A stretch of 37,881 nucleotides of DNA from Flavobacteriales bacterium (GTDB taxonomy: Bacteria > Bacteroidota > Bacteroidia > Flavobacteriales > Flavobacteriaceae): contig JAAESS010000342.1 of the NCBI GenBank assembly GCA_024229195.1, positions 1 to 37,881 of the forward strand. The letters run 5' to 3'. Position 1 is the first letter of the stretch, and every line of letters begins with the position of its first letter. Both the position numbers and the translations under genes were made by a program. The notes under the pieces were generated by a model. That model had not been told where the DNA came from. It worked only from the letters and a program-made list of their open reading frames with translations, and searched no databases. This document shows, piece by piece, positions 1 to 8,054 of this stretch.

Positions 1-42
1 GTGACCGACAGAATGTTAGAAATGTTTAAAAAGAAAAAATAA
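1..42 (+). CDS. pntA: NAD(P) transhydrogenase alpha subunit, C-terminal end only (partial)
   Basis: An open frame runs in from the left edge (VTDRMLEMFKKKK) to a TAA whose last base is the first base of the pntB ATG. Only 13 residues are visible. The assignment rests on position directly before pntB, the stop/start overlap typical of a coupled operon, and the resemblance of the lysine-rich tail to the end of the membrane part of the alpha subunit. Whether alpha is one gene or is split into a soluble and a membrane part cannot be told from this window. Confidence 0.6.
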   Translation: MTDRMLEMFKKKK

Positions 43-1433
43 TGGAATATATATTCAGTCTTGAGTTGATCTATTTGGTCGCATCGGTTACTTATATTTT
101 AGGATTAAAAATGTTAGGTCATCCTGAAACGGCACGTAAAGGAAATTTAATTGCGGCTTTTGGTATGACCCTTGCTATTCTGGGTACTATTTTCTTACAT
201 CAGGGAACAGTTGATCCCCTTATTTATTCTTTAATTGGTGCTGCAATTGTTATTGGTACCCTTATTGGCTGGGGCGTCGCAAAAAAAGTTGATATGACCA
301 AAATGCCTGAACTAGTGTCACTTTTCAATGGTATGGGAGGTGCAAGTGCCGCTATTATTGGTTTGATCGAATTCAGTCATTATGTAGGAGATCAATTGTC
401 AATTGCAACGATTATTGCAGGACTTGTGATCGGTAGTATCTCATTCTCGGGCAGTATGATCGCATGGGCCAAATTGAACGGAACCTTAAATAAACCGATT
501 CGTCTACCCTCCTATAATATCCTGAATAATATTATTCTATTGGCGATAGTTAGTTTTGGTATTTTTATAACCTGTAGTAATTCGGGCAGTCAAGCTTACC
601 TATATCTCATATTCTTTGGGGCTTTGGCCTATGGAGTATTATTTGTAATGCCTATTGGTGGTGCAGATATGCCTGTTGTTATTTCCTTACTGAATTCGTT
701 TACCGGATTAGCGGCGGCTTTTGCCGGTTTCTTATACGGAAATATGGTGATGCTTACAGGTGGAATTTTAGTAGGCTCAGCTGGTACGATACTTACATTT
801 GCCATGTGTGATGCCATGAACAGACCTTTAGCAAGTGTCATATTTGGTGCTTTTGGAGAAGGAGCTGCAGATCTGGAATCATCTCAAAAATCTCAGGGAG
901 GAAGTATTAAAAAAACAACTCCAAGTGACGCTGCAATTCTAATGAATTATGCCAATAGGGTTATTATTGTTCCCGGCTACGGTCTGGCAGTTGCCCAAGC
1001 CCAACATGTGATTCATGAACTTGAGATATTACTTGAGAAAAAGGGTGTTGAAGTCAAATATGCCATTCATCCGGTGGCAGGTCGTATGCCTGGTCATATG
1101 AATGTGCTGTTGGCTGAAACCAACGTTGACTATGATAAACTCGTTGAGATGGAAGATATCAATTCAGAGTTTCAAAATACAGACGCTGTATTGGTTGTTG
1201 GAGCAAATGATGTTGTAAATCCGGCTGCGCATAATGATCCTGCGAGCCCTATTTATGGTATGCCCATTCTGGATGTTGAAAATGCGAAAAGCATCATTAT
1301 CAATAAGCGAAGTATGAACCCGGGTTATGCGGGAATTGAAAATGAATTATTCTTTAACCAGAAAACTTCAATGCTTTTTGGTGACGCTAAAGATGTATTG
1401 ACCAAACTTGTCCATGAATTAAAAAATATGTAG
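42..1433 (+). CDS. pntB: NAD(P) transhydrogenase beta subunit
   Basis: This is the inner-membrane beta subunit of proton-translocating transhydrogenase, which uses the proton gradient to reduce NADP+ with NADH. The 463 residues match the usual beta length. Roughly residues 1-260 form a series of hydrophobic helices, with characteristic stretches such as MPELVSLFNGMGGASAA. The last about 180 residues are the soluble NADP(H)-binding domain, with VPGYGLAVAQAQ and HPVAGRMPGHMNVLLAE. The start is the ATG overlapping the upstream stop (TAATG). It supplies NADPH, which would serve the thiol and biosynthetic enzymes nearby, though that link is general rather than seen here. Confidence 0.96.
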   Translation: MEYIFSLELIYLVASVTYILGLKMLGHPETARKGNLIAAFGMTLAILGTIFLHQGTVDPLIYSLIGAAIVIGTLIGWGVAKKVDMTKMPELVSLFNGMGGASAAIIGLIEFSHYVGDQLSIATIIAGLVIGSISFSGSMIAWAKLNGTLNKPIRLPSYNILNNIILLAIVSFGIFITCSNSGSQAYLYLIFFGALAYGVLFVMPIGGADMPVVISLLNSFTGLAAAFAGFLYGNMVMLTGGILVGSAGTILTFAMCDAMNRPLASVIFGAFGEGAADLESSQKSQGGSIKKTTPSDAAILMNYANRVIIVPGYGLAVAQAQHVIHELEILLEKKGVEVKYAIHPVAGRMPGHMNVLLAETNVDYDKLVEMEDINSEFQNTDAVLVVGANDVVNPAAHNDPASPIYGMPILDVENAKSIIINKRSMNPGYAGIENELFFNQKTSMLFGDAKDVLTKLVHELKNM

Positions 1434-1511
1434 CTCATTTTATGCTGAAATACTGCCTTTTACAGAACAATAAAATTATAGCCAAATTCTTTCTACTCGT
1501 TAAATCTTGAT

Positions 1512-1519
1512 TATATTTG
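1512..1519 (+). promoter_or_regulatory. Bacteroidota -7 promoter element
   Basis: TATATTTG matches the TAnnTTTG consensus of the Bacteroidota primary sigma factor exactly. It lies 16 bases before the ATG of the 486-aa gene, implying a leader of about ten bases. No TTTG is seen at the expected -33 spacing. Confidence 0.5.
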
Positions 1520-1535
1520 TTGAAAAGATTTTGTA

Positions 1536-2996
1536 ATGAGGTTTATCAAAGGTGATAAAGAATTAGAACATGTTCTTTCGATTAAACATAAGGCACTTAG
1601 GGTTAATTTGAATGAACATATTTATGGAACGTTTGCCGAGATAGGTGCAGGTCAGGAAACGGTTCGTCATTTTTTTAGAGCAGGTGGTGCTTCAGGTACC
1701 ATTGCAAAGGCCATGTCTGCATATGACAAAGATTTCTCGGATGCCATCTATGGTATTGAGAGTGATAAACGTTATGTAACTGAGTCCCGTCTCAGAAAAA
1801 TGCTGCGTCACGAAGTAGAACTTATTGAAGATCGTCTAAACCGAGATAAGCACCCCAATAAAATCTTCTTTTCTTATGCCAACACCGTAACCACCATTGA
1901 TTTTGCAAAAAATTTCAAAGGACACGGATGGGTAGGTATACGTTTTCAAATGGACGCGTTAGAAGATTATAACGAAATCGTACTGCATGTTCGTTTCAAG
2001 CAAACAGATTCCAAATTACAACAAGAAACACTTGGTATTTTAGGAGCAAATCTGATCTATGGTGCTTTTTATTTGAACGATAGTCCAAAGGACCTTCTGA
2101 AATCCTTTTATGACAATATTGATACAGATACCATAGAAGTTGATATGGTCGACTTTACAGGCCCGAGATTTATGTATGTTGACAACCGTTTGATGAGTTT
2201 ACATCTGTTGAAAAACGGTATGACCAACGCGGTGATGTTCGGACCAGATGGAAATAACCTTCTTCCTGCGCAACAACTCTATAAAAAAAATATCCTTGCC
2301 TTAAGAGGAAGTTACAGACCCGTAACCAGGGTAAATATGGAAATTTATGAGGAAGCTAAAAAGATGTTCTTTTCTGATAAACGTGTTACAGAAAAAAATA
2401 CACACGTGATCTTTGAGATTACCTTGGCAAACCTAAGATCTGAGGGTAAAATCAATGAAAGAGATTTTCTGGATAGAGCAGAATTATTATGTTCTCTCGG
2501 ACAAACTGTAATGATCACAAATTTCCAGGAGTATTACAAGTTAGTTGATTATTTCTCTGAATTTACCAAAGCCAGAATGGGATTGGCCATGGGTGTGTAC
2601 AATTTGATACAGATATTCGATGAGAAATACTATAGAGATCTGAGTGGTGGTGTACTTGAAGCCTTTGGAAAATTATTCTATAAAGACCTTAAAGTATACC
2701 TATATCCTCTGAAAGATCTTGAGAGCGGAGAGATCATCACCAGTGCGAACCTCAAGGTGCATCCCAGAATGAAAGAACTGTATAAATATTTTAAATTCAA
2801 CGGCAGGATAGCTGATATTATGAAATTTGATCCTGATATTCTAGAGATTTTCTCAAGAAAGGCGTTCAAATTGATCGCTAATGGTGAAGATGGCTGGGAG
2901 GAGATGTTACCCGAAGGTGTAGCCAAAATTATCAAAGACAAGCGATTATTTGGTTACAGTAAGAGAAAACACGAAAGGAAAAATAAAATAAAATAA
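1536..2996 (+). CDS. Conserved protein of unknown function (486 aa)
   Basis: I do not recognise a characterised family. The protein is soluble-looking, with no signal peptide or membrane segment, and is charged throughout with a very basic tail (YSKRKHERKNKIK). Distinctive stretches are GTFAEIGAGQETVRHFFRAGGASGTIAKAMSAYDK near residues 31-65 and NAVMFGPDGNNLLPAQQLYKKNILALRG near 230-257. From memory, close homologues in flavobacteria carry unsupported labels (TonB-dependent receptor, nicotinate-nucleotide adenylyltransferase). Nothing here resembles a beta-barrel plug, and I see no HxGH adenylyltransferase motif. It is monocistronic: its own -7 element lies upstream and a strong terminator follows directly. 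The high conservation I recall suggests a housekeeping role, but no function is assigned. Confidence 0.85.
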   Translation: MRFIKGDKELEHVLSIKHKALRVNLNEHIYGTFAEIGAGQETVRHFFRAGGASGTIAKAMSAYDKDFSDAIYGIESDKRYVTESRLRKMLRHEVELIEDRLNRDKHPNKIFFSYANTVTTIDFAKNFKGHGWVGIRFQMDALEDYNEIVLHVRFKQTDSKLQQETLGILGANLIYGAFYLNDSPKDLLKSFYDNIDTDTIEVDMVDFTGPRFMYVDNRLMSLHLLKNGMTNAVMFGPDGNNLLPAQQLYKKNILALRGSYRPVTRVNMEIYEEAKKMFFSDKRVTEKNTHVIFEITLANLRSEGKINERDFLDRAELLCSLGQTVMITNFQEYYKLVDYFSEFTKARMGLAMGVYNLIQIFDEKYYRDLSGGVLEAFGKLFYKDLKVYLYPLKDLESGEIITSANLKVHPRMKELYKYFKFNGRIADIMKFDPDILEIFSRKAFKLIANGEDGWEEMLPEGVAKIIKDKRLFGYSKRKHERKNKIK

Positions 2997-3002
2997 AAAA
3001 AA

Positions 3003-3022
3003 GGGACGATTCAAATCGTCCC
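3003..3022. terminator. Bidirectional intrinsic terminator
   Basis: The 8-bp stem GGGACGAT/ATCGTCCC with loop TCAA is flanked by A-rich sequence on the left and a T run on the right. It therefore works for the 486-aa gene on the plus strand and for the convergent bcp gene on the minus strand. Confidence 0.9.
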
Positions 3023-3032
3023 TTTTTTATTT

Positions 3033-3482
3033 CTATAGAATCTGAGCACTGTGGTCTTTTGTCTTTACCTTGGTGATTACATCTTCAATTTTACCTTCCT
3101 CATCAATTACAAAGGTTGTCCGGTAAATGCCATCATATTCTCTACCCATAAACTTTTTGGGTCCCCAAACACCATAAGCCATAATCACTTCTTTATCTTC
3201 ATCCGCCAATAAACTATAGGGTAATTCCTGTTTCGTACTGAAATTCATTTGCCTCTTTTCCGAATCAGCACTTACTCCTAATATTTCATAACCCTTGTTT
3301 TGAAATGTGTGATAGTTGTCTCTGAGGTTACATGCCTCCGCGGTACATCCGGGAGTACTAGCTTTGGGATAAAAAAATAAAACTACCTTTTTACCTTTAA
3401 AATCTTCTAAATTAATTATTTTTCCGTGTTGATCCTTCACTGAGAATGCTGGGGCCTTATCCCCTATTTTTAATGTTGTCAT
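3033..3482 (-). CDS. bcp: Thioredoxin-dependent peroxiredoxin (Bcp/PrxQ type)
   Basis: This protein reduces hydrogen peroxide and organic hydroperoxides in the cytoplasm using thioredoxin. It has 149 residues, normal for the family. The active site is the PKASTPGCTAEACNLRD segment: C46 is the peroxidatic cysteine and C51 the resolving cysteine in the Bcp five-residue spacing, preceded by LFFYPK. I chose the ATG giving MTTLKIGDKAPAF; the longer track ORF begins at a TTG six codons upstream and adds residues not expected for the family. The gene diverges from nth with only 31 bases between starts, so both promoters must sit in or overlap that gap. Confidence 0.95.
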   Translation of the reverse strand: MTTLKIGDKAPAFSVKDQHGKIINLEDFKGKKVVLFFYPKASTPGCTAEACNLRDNYHTFQNKGYEILGVSADSEKRQMNFSTKQELPYSLLADEDKEVIMAYGVWGPKKFMGREYDGIYRTTFVIDEEGKIEDVITKVKTKDHSAQIL

Positions 3483-3513
3483 TATTTGTATTTTTACCAA
3501 AAATAATCAAAAA

Positions 3514-4146
3514 ATGACTAAAAAGGAAAAGGTACAGTTCGTTATTGACACATTAGAATCACTTTATCCGCAACCACCAATCCCTCTAGAGCATAAAGAT
3601 CCTTATACCTTACTCATTGCTGTTCTCTTATCGGCCCAGAGTACTGACGCCAGAGTAAACATCATTACACCTCTTCTCTTCGAAAAGGCTGACAATCCAT
3701 TTGACATGATCAAATTGAGTGTAGAAGAAATTCGGGAGATTATAAAACCAGTAGGCTTATCCCCTATGAAATCGAAAGGTATTTATGGTCTCTCTCATAT
3801 CTTGATCGACAAGTACAACGGCCAGGTCCCTGACCAAATTGAGCTTTTGGAGGAACTTCCTGCAGTCGGACATAAAACTGCTTCAGTAGTAATGAGTCAG
3901 GCTTTTGGAGTTCCAAGTTTCCCTGTTGACACTCATATTCACAGGTTGATGTACCGATGGAATCTGAGTACAGGTAAAAATGTAGTAAAAACCGAAAAAG
4001 ATGCCAGACGATTATTTCCTGAATCATTATGGAATAAACTGCATTTACAAATTATCTTCTATGGACGTGAATACTCTCCTGCAAGAGGATGGAATTTAGA
4101 TAAGGATGTGATTACAAAAACAATTGGAAGAAAACATTTAAAATAA
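3514..4146 (+). CDS. nth: Endonuclease III, DNA glycosylase/AP lyase lacking the Fe-S cluster
   Basis: A base-excision repair enzyme that removes oxidised pyrimidines and cleaves at the abasic site. The helix-hairpin-helix segment LEELPAVGHKTASVV carries the catalytic lysine (K121), and VDTHIHR carries the catalytic aspartate (D139), in the positions expected from E. coli Nth. The length, 210 aa, is normal. The C-terminus, where most EndoIII proteins bind a [4Fe-4S] cluster through C-x6-C-x2-C-x5-C, reads GREYSPARGWNLDKD instead, and the whole protein contains no cysteine. The glycosylase core looks intact, so I infer an active enzyme without the cluster. It is followed by a shared terminator. 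Confidence 0.94.
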   Translation: MTKKEKVQFVIDTLESLYPQPPIPLEHKDPYTLLIAVLLSAQSTDARVNIITPLLFEKADNPFDMIKLSVEEIREIIKPVGLSPMKSKGIYGLSHILIDKYNGQVPDQIELLEELPAVGHKTASVVMSQAFGVPSFPVDTHIHRLMYRWNLSTGKNVVKTEKDARRLFPESLWNKLHLQIIFYGREYSPARGWNLDKDVITKTIGRKHLK

Positions 4147-4150
4147 AAAA

Positions 4151-4175
4151 AGCCCCTAACATACGATTAGGAGCT
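4151..4175. terminator. Bidirectional intrinsic terminator between nth and the sigma-factor unit
   Basis: AGCCCCTAA and TTAGGAGCT form a 9-bp stem with one mismatch around a 7-base loop. It has a T run to the right for nth, and an A run to the left that becomes a T run for the minus-strand sigma-factor transcript. Confidence 0.8.
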
Positions 4176-4183
4176 TTTTCCGA

Positions 4184-4324
4184 TTAATTCAAATGAAACA
4201 TTAAGCTTTCTTTTTCCGTCTTGACCGCTTTGATCGATTTCGAATAATTTAGTAAAAATGAAATCGTTTCTGTTTTTGGATCAAGTTTTTCTTTGAAGAA
4301 TCTTTCAGTGTAAAGTTTTGCCAT
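4184..4324 (-). CDS. Small conserved-looking protein downstream of the sigma factor (46 aa)
   Basis: This ORF is too short for the supplied track. It encodes MAKLYTERFFKEKLDP followed by a segment ending SFLLNYSKSIKAV. It starts 85 bases after the sigma-factor stop on the same strand and ends just before the shared terminator, so the two genes probably form one transcript. The composition is protein-like and charged, without a membrane segment. The FLLNYSKS core is familiar to me as a short flavobacterial protein beside sigma-70 genes, but that is memory, not a search. No anti-sigma factor is seen nearby, so a modulatory role is possible but purely inferential. Confidence 0.6.
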   Translation of the reverse strand: MAKLYTERFFKEKLDPKTETISFLLNYSKSIKAVKTEKESLMFHLN

Positions 4325-4409
4325 AAATCTCTTAATTTTTTAGGGATTAATAAGATAACGGACAAAAATGAACATTATTGTACAAAGATTAAAAAAAATT
4401 AAATTTTTA

Positions 4410-4994
4410 TTAGTTTGTTAAAATAATATTATTGTTGTCTATCATTTTTCTCAAGTTGATCAAGGCGTACCTCATTCTACCCAAAGCTGTGTTTATACTC
4501 ACATTTGTTTGTTCAGAAATTTCCTTGAAACTCATATCTCTAAAAATTCTCATCATAAGAACCTCTCTTTGATCATCTGGTAATTCATCAACCAATTTTC
4601 TAACATCGTCATGAATTTGATTCTTAATGATCTTTCCCTCTGCATCTAAAGACTTGTCACTCAATACTGAAAAAATATCAAATTCATCTGTGTTTTGAAA
4701 AGTTGGCATTCTGTTTCCTTTTCTAAAGAAGTCGATAATAAGGTTATGAGCGATTCTCATCGTCCAAGGTAAAAATTTACCTTCCTCATTGTATTTACCC
4801 ATCTTTAAAGTATTGATCACTTTAATGAAAGTATCCTGAAAAATGTCGTCAGCAACATCTCTGTCTTGTACTTTTGAATAAATAAAACTGAAAATTCTTT
4901 GTTTGTGACGCAGGATTAAGATTTCTAAACATCTTTCATTTCCTGCAATGTAGTTACTAACTAAGACGGCATCGTCTAATTTCTGATTTTGCAT
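4410..4994 (-). CDS. RNA polymerase sigma-70 family factor (ECF type)
   Basis: A 194-aa sigma factor with region 2 at about residues 25-95 (RHKQRIFSFIYSKV, DIFQDTFIKVI, PWTMRIAHNLIIDFFRK) and region 4 at about 130-185 (LPDDQREVLMMRIFRDMSFKEISEQTNVSINTALGRMRYAL), joined by a short linker without region 3. This is the ECF layout. No transmembrane anti-sigma gene is adjacent, unlike FecI/FecR pairs. A two-element promoter lies about 140 bases upstream, giving a long leader that begins with a hairpin. The target regulon cannot be read from the sequence. Confidence 0.93.
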   Translation of the reverse strand: MQNQKLDDAVLVSNYIAGNERCLEILILRHKQRIFSFIYSKVQDRDVADDIFQDTFIKVINTLKMGKYNEEGKFLPWTMRIAHNLIIDFFRKGNRMPTFQNTDEFDIFSVLSDKSLDAEGKIIKNQIHDDVRKLVDELPDDQREVLMMRIFRDMSFKEISEQTNVSINTALGRMRYALINLRKMIDNNNIILTN

Positions 4995-5136
4995 AATTCC
5001 CCTTTTTTAAAATGAAACCTTAATACTATTCGGTTTCTAGTTATTATTGTTATGAAAAGTAGAACTATACTATATACAGAAATTTTAAATTAATAAATCG
5101 TTAGGGGAGACTAGTTTTCTTTCATAAGTCTCGGGA

Positions 5137-5169
5137 CAAATATAAAAACAAATTTTTCTTATAAACAAA
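5137..5169 (-). promoter_or_regulatory. Promoter of the sigma-factor unit (-33 and -7 elements)
   Basis: On the minus strand TTTG (5169-5166) is followed after 21 bases by TATATTTG (5144-5137), a match to the Bacteroidota TTTG-N(about 19-21)-TAnnTTTG pattern. Transcription would start near 5131, leaving a leader of about 136 bases that begins at a GAGACT/AGTCTC hairpin. Confidence 0.65.
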
Positions 5170-5234
5170 TTTTTTTGTAAAATATTTTATTTTTTTTAAC
5201 ATTTATATGCTTTTTTTTAACAAAAAAACCTTCT

Positions 5235-5242
5235 TATCTTTG
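5235..5242 (+). promoter_or_regulatory. -7 promoter element for uvrA
   Basis: TATCTTTG matches TAnnTTTG exactly and lies 33 bases upstream of the uvrA TTG start. The region at -33 is a run of T without a clear TTTG. Confidence 0.5.
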
Positions 5243-5274
5243 TAAAATAATCAAATAAAAACATCTGTAACTAC

Positions 5275-8043
5275 TTGAAAAACAATAATTTTAAAGACTT
5301 TATCTCGATTAGAGGCGCATCTTTACACAACTTAAAGAATTTAGACGTAAAAATTCCAAGAAATAAGCTCGTTGTGCTTACCGGATTGTCGGGATCTGGT
5401 AAATCCAGCCTTGCTTTTGACACGCTTTATGCCGAAGGTCAGCGACGATATGTGGAAAGTTTGTCCTCATATGCAAGACAATTCATGGGAAAATTGAATA
5501 AGCCAAAGGTAACCTCCATTAAAGGGATCTCCCCTGCCATTGCTATCGAACAAAAAGTAAATAGTACCAATCCCAGATCAACAGTTGGTACAACGACTGA
5601 AATTTATGATTATTTAAAATTATTATATGCCCGAATAGGAAGAACTTATTCACCAATTTCGGGTGATGAGGTAAAAAAAGATTCGGTATCAGATGTGCTG
5701 GACCATATCAAAAATATCAAGACAGGCACTAAATTGCTGCTGCTATCCCCCGTACATATGGATAAGAAGAAAGACGTAAGCACTGTTATTAAAATTCTTA
5801 AGCAACAAGGGTTCTCGCGTTTAATGGTGGATGAAAAGGCAATTCGCATTGATGATTTTACAGATAAAAAAAATCAGAAAATTTGGCTGATCGTTGACAG
5901 AATTGTCGTGCAAAAGGATGAGGATTTTTTCAATAGGGTTGCAGACTCAGTGCAAACTGCATTTTATGAAGGAAAGGGTGAATGCATCTTACAAATGGTC
6001 GAATCAGGAGAAAAGGTATTATTTAGTAATAAATTTGAAAAAGACGGGATGACCTTTCTTGATCCCAATATCCACTTCTTTAGTTTTAATAATCCTTATG
6101 GTGCCTGCAACAAATGTGAAGGCTATGGAAATATCATTGGCATTGATAAGGATCTGGTGATTCCAAATACCTCCCTTTCTATTTATGATGATGCGATCCT
6201 CCCTTGGAAAAGTGATTCATTTAGGCCCTACAAAGATGATCTGATTTTAAATGCATATAAATTTGATTTCCCAATTCATAAACCCGTTTATGAATTGACT
6301 GAGGAGCAATTTGAATTACTTTGGACAGGAAATAAACATTTCAATGGCTTACATGATTTCTTTAAACACCTCGAAGAAAAGAGTTATAAAATTCAATATC
6401 GAGTCATGCTGTCCAGATACAGGGGTAAAACAAAATGTAACAGTTGTCAAGGCAAAAGACTACGAACGGAAGCGACATATGTCAAGGTTCATGGTAAGGA
6501 CATCACAGAACTTGTTGACCTTCCGATAGGTGAAGTTCTTTCTTTTTTCGAACAATTAGAGCTTTCTGATACTGAAAGTGCCATTGCTCGTCGTTTGTTG
6601 ATCGAAATCAGAAACCGCTTAGAATTTTTAATTGATGTAGGGTTGAACTACCTCAGTTTAAATAGAAATTCCAATACACTTTCAGGAGGAGAAAGTCAGC
6701 GTATCAATCTAGCCACTTCATTGGGAAGCAGTTTGGTGGGATCTATGTATATTCTTGATGAACCCAGTATTGGATTGCATTCACGAGATACTGAGAGGCT
6801 TATTAAGGTACTGTTTAAATTAAGGGATCTCGGTAATACTGTGATTGTTGTGGAACACGATGAAGATATTATAAAAGTAGCTGATCATGTAATTGATATA
6901 GGACCTGAAGCTGGAAGTTTTGGAGGTGAACTTGTCGCCGAAGGATCGTTTAAAAAGATTCTTAAAGCCAATACGCTTACTGCCCGATATCTTAATGGTC
7001 AACTTAAAATAGAAGTTCCTGCAAAAAGAAGGTCATCTAAAAAGTATATTGAAATTCTTGGAGCCAGAGCGAATAACTTAAAAAATATTGATGTAAAATT
7101 TCCCCTCAATGCACTTACCATGATTACAGGAGTATCAGGAAGTGGAAAAAGTACATTGATCCGAAATATCCTATATCCTGCTCTTCAAAAAATTATCCAT
7201 AAATACGGTGAGAAACCAGGTCAATTTACTGATATACAAGGAGATATTAACCTTTTACAAAATATTGAGTTCATCAATCAGAACCCTATAGGAAGATCGA
7301 GCCGATCAAATCCAGTAACCTATATAAAAGCTTATGATGACATTAGAGGCCTCTATACGGATCAAAAACTTTCGAAACTAAGAGCTTACAAAGCCAAATT
7401 CTTTTCCTTTAATGTTGATGGTGGGCGCTGCGATACTTGTAAAGGTGAGGGCGAGGTTACGATTGAGATGCAATTTATGGCAGATGTTCACCTGGAATGC
7501 GATACTTGTAAGGGTAAAAGGTTTAAAAAGGAAGTTTTGGAAATAGAATTTGAAGGTAAAAACATCAATGACATACTTCGAACAACTGTTGATGAAGCTA
7601 TTCTCTTCTTTTCAAAACATGAACAAATTAAAATTGTAAACAAACTTAAACCTTTACAGGATGTTGGCCTGGGATATGTTCAATTAGGTCAGGCTTCAAG
7701 TACCCTATCCGGAGGAGAAGCCCAAAGGATTAAGTTGGCTTCTTTTCTTGTTAAAGGGAATAGTAAGGATAAAACACTTTTTATTTTTGATGAACCTTCG
7801 ACCGGACTTCATTTTCACGACATCAATAAGCTGTTAAAATCTTTCAATGCTTTGATTGACAAAGGACATTCTATCATAGTGATAGAACACAATCTGGATC
7901 TGATCAAATCTGCAGATTACATTATTGATCTGGGCCCTGAAGGAGGTAAAGCAGGGGGAAATATCGTTGCACAGGGAATTCCTGAAGAACTTGTAAAAAA
8001 TAAGGGGTCTTATACAGCTCAGTATCTTAAAGAGAAGATTTAG
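5275..8043 (+). CDS. uvrA: Excinuclease ABC subunit A
   Basis: The damage-recognition ATPase of nucleotide excision repair, 922 aa. It has two ABC halves: Walker A GLSGSGKSS at residues 37-45 with signature LSGGESQR near 469 and Walker B YILDEPSIGLH; then GVSGSGKST near 619 with LSGGEAQR near 811 and FIFDEPSTGLH. The C-terminal zinc module CDTCKGEG...ECDTCKGKRF is intact. The first zinc module is not: only its second pair (C278, C281 in GACNKCEG) remains, and the usual first CxxC is replaced by NKFEKDGMTF. The start is a TTG; an in-frame TAA at 5248-5250 and no ATG or GTG before the conserved SIRGASLHNLKNL leave no better choice. Confidence 0.96.
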   Translation: MKNNNFKDFISIRGASLHNLKNLDVKIPRNKLVVLTGLSGSGKSSLAFDTLYAEGQRRYVESLSSYARQFMGKLNKPKVTSIKGISPAIAIEQKVNSTNPRSTVGTTTEIYDYLKLLYARIGRTYSPISGDEVKKDSVSDVLDHIKNIKTGTKLLLLSPVHMDKKKDVSTVIKILKQQGFSRLMVDEKAIRIDDFTDKKNQKIWLIVDRIVVQKDEDFFNRVADSVQTAFYEGKGECILQMVESGEKVLFSNKFEKDGMTFLDPNIHFFSFNNPYGACNKCEGYGNIIGIDKDLVIPNTSLSIYDDAILPWKSDSFRPYKDDLILNAYKFDFPIHKPVYELTEEQFELLWTGNKHFNGLHDFFKHLEEKSYKIQYRVMLSRYRGKTKCNSCQGKRLRTEATYVKVHGKDITELVDLPIGEVLSFFEQLELSDTESAIARRLLIEIRNRLEFLIDVGLNYLSLNRNSNTLSGGESQRINLATSLGSSLVGSMYILDEPSIGLHSRDTERLIKVLFKLRDLGNTVIVVEHDEDIIKVADHVIDIGPEAGSFGGELVAEGSFKKILKANTLTARYLNGQLKIEVPAKRRSSKKYIEILGARANNLKNIDVKFPLNALTMITGVSGSGKSTLIRNILYPALQKIIHKYGEKPGQFTDIQGDINLLQNIEFINQNPIGRSSRSNPVTYIKAYDDIRGLYTDQKLSKLRAYKAKFFSFNVDGGRCDTCKGEGEVTIEMQFMADVHLECDTCKGKRFKKEVLEIEFEGKNINDILRTTVDEAILFFSKHEQIKIVNKLKPLQDVGLGYVQLGQASSTLSGGEAQRIKLASFLVKGNSKDKTLFIFDEPSTGLHFHDINKLLKSFNALIDKGHSIIVIEHNLDLIKSADYIIDLGPEGGKAGGNIVAQGIPEELVKNKGSYTAQYLKEKI

Positions 8044-8054
8044 AAAAAATCTTG

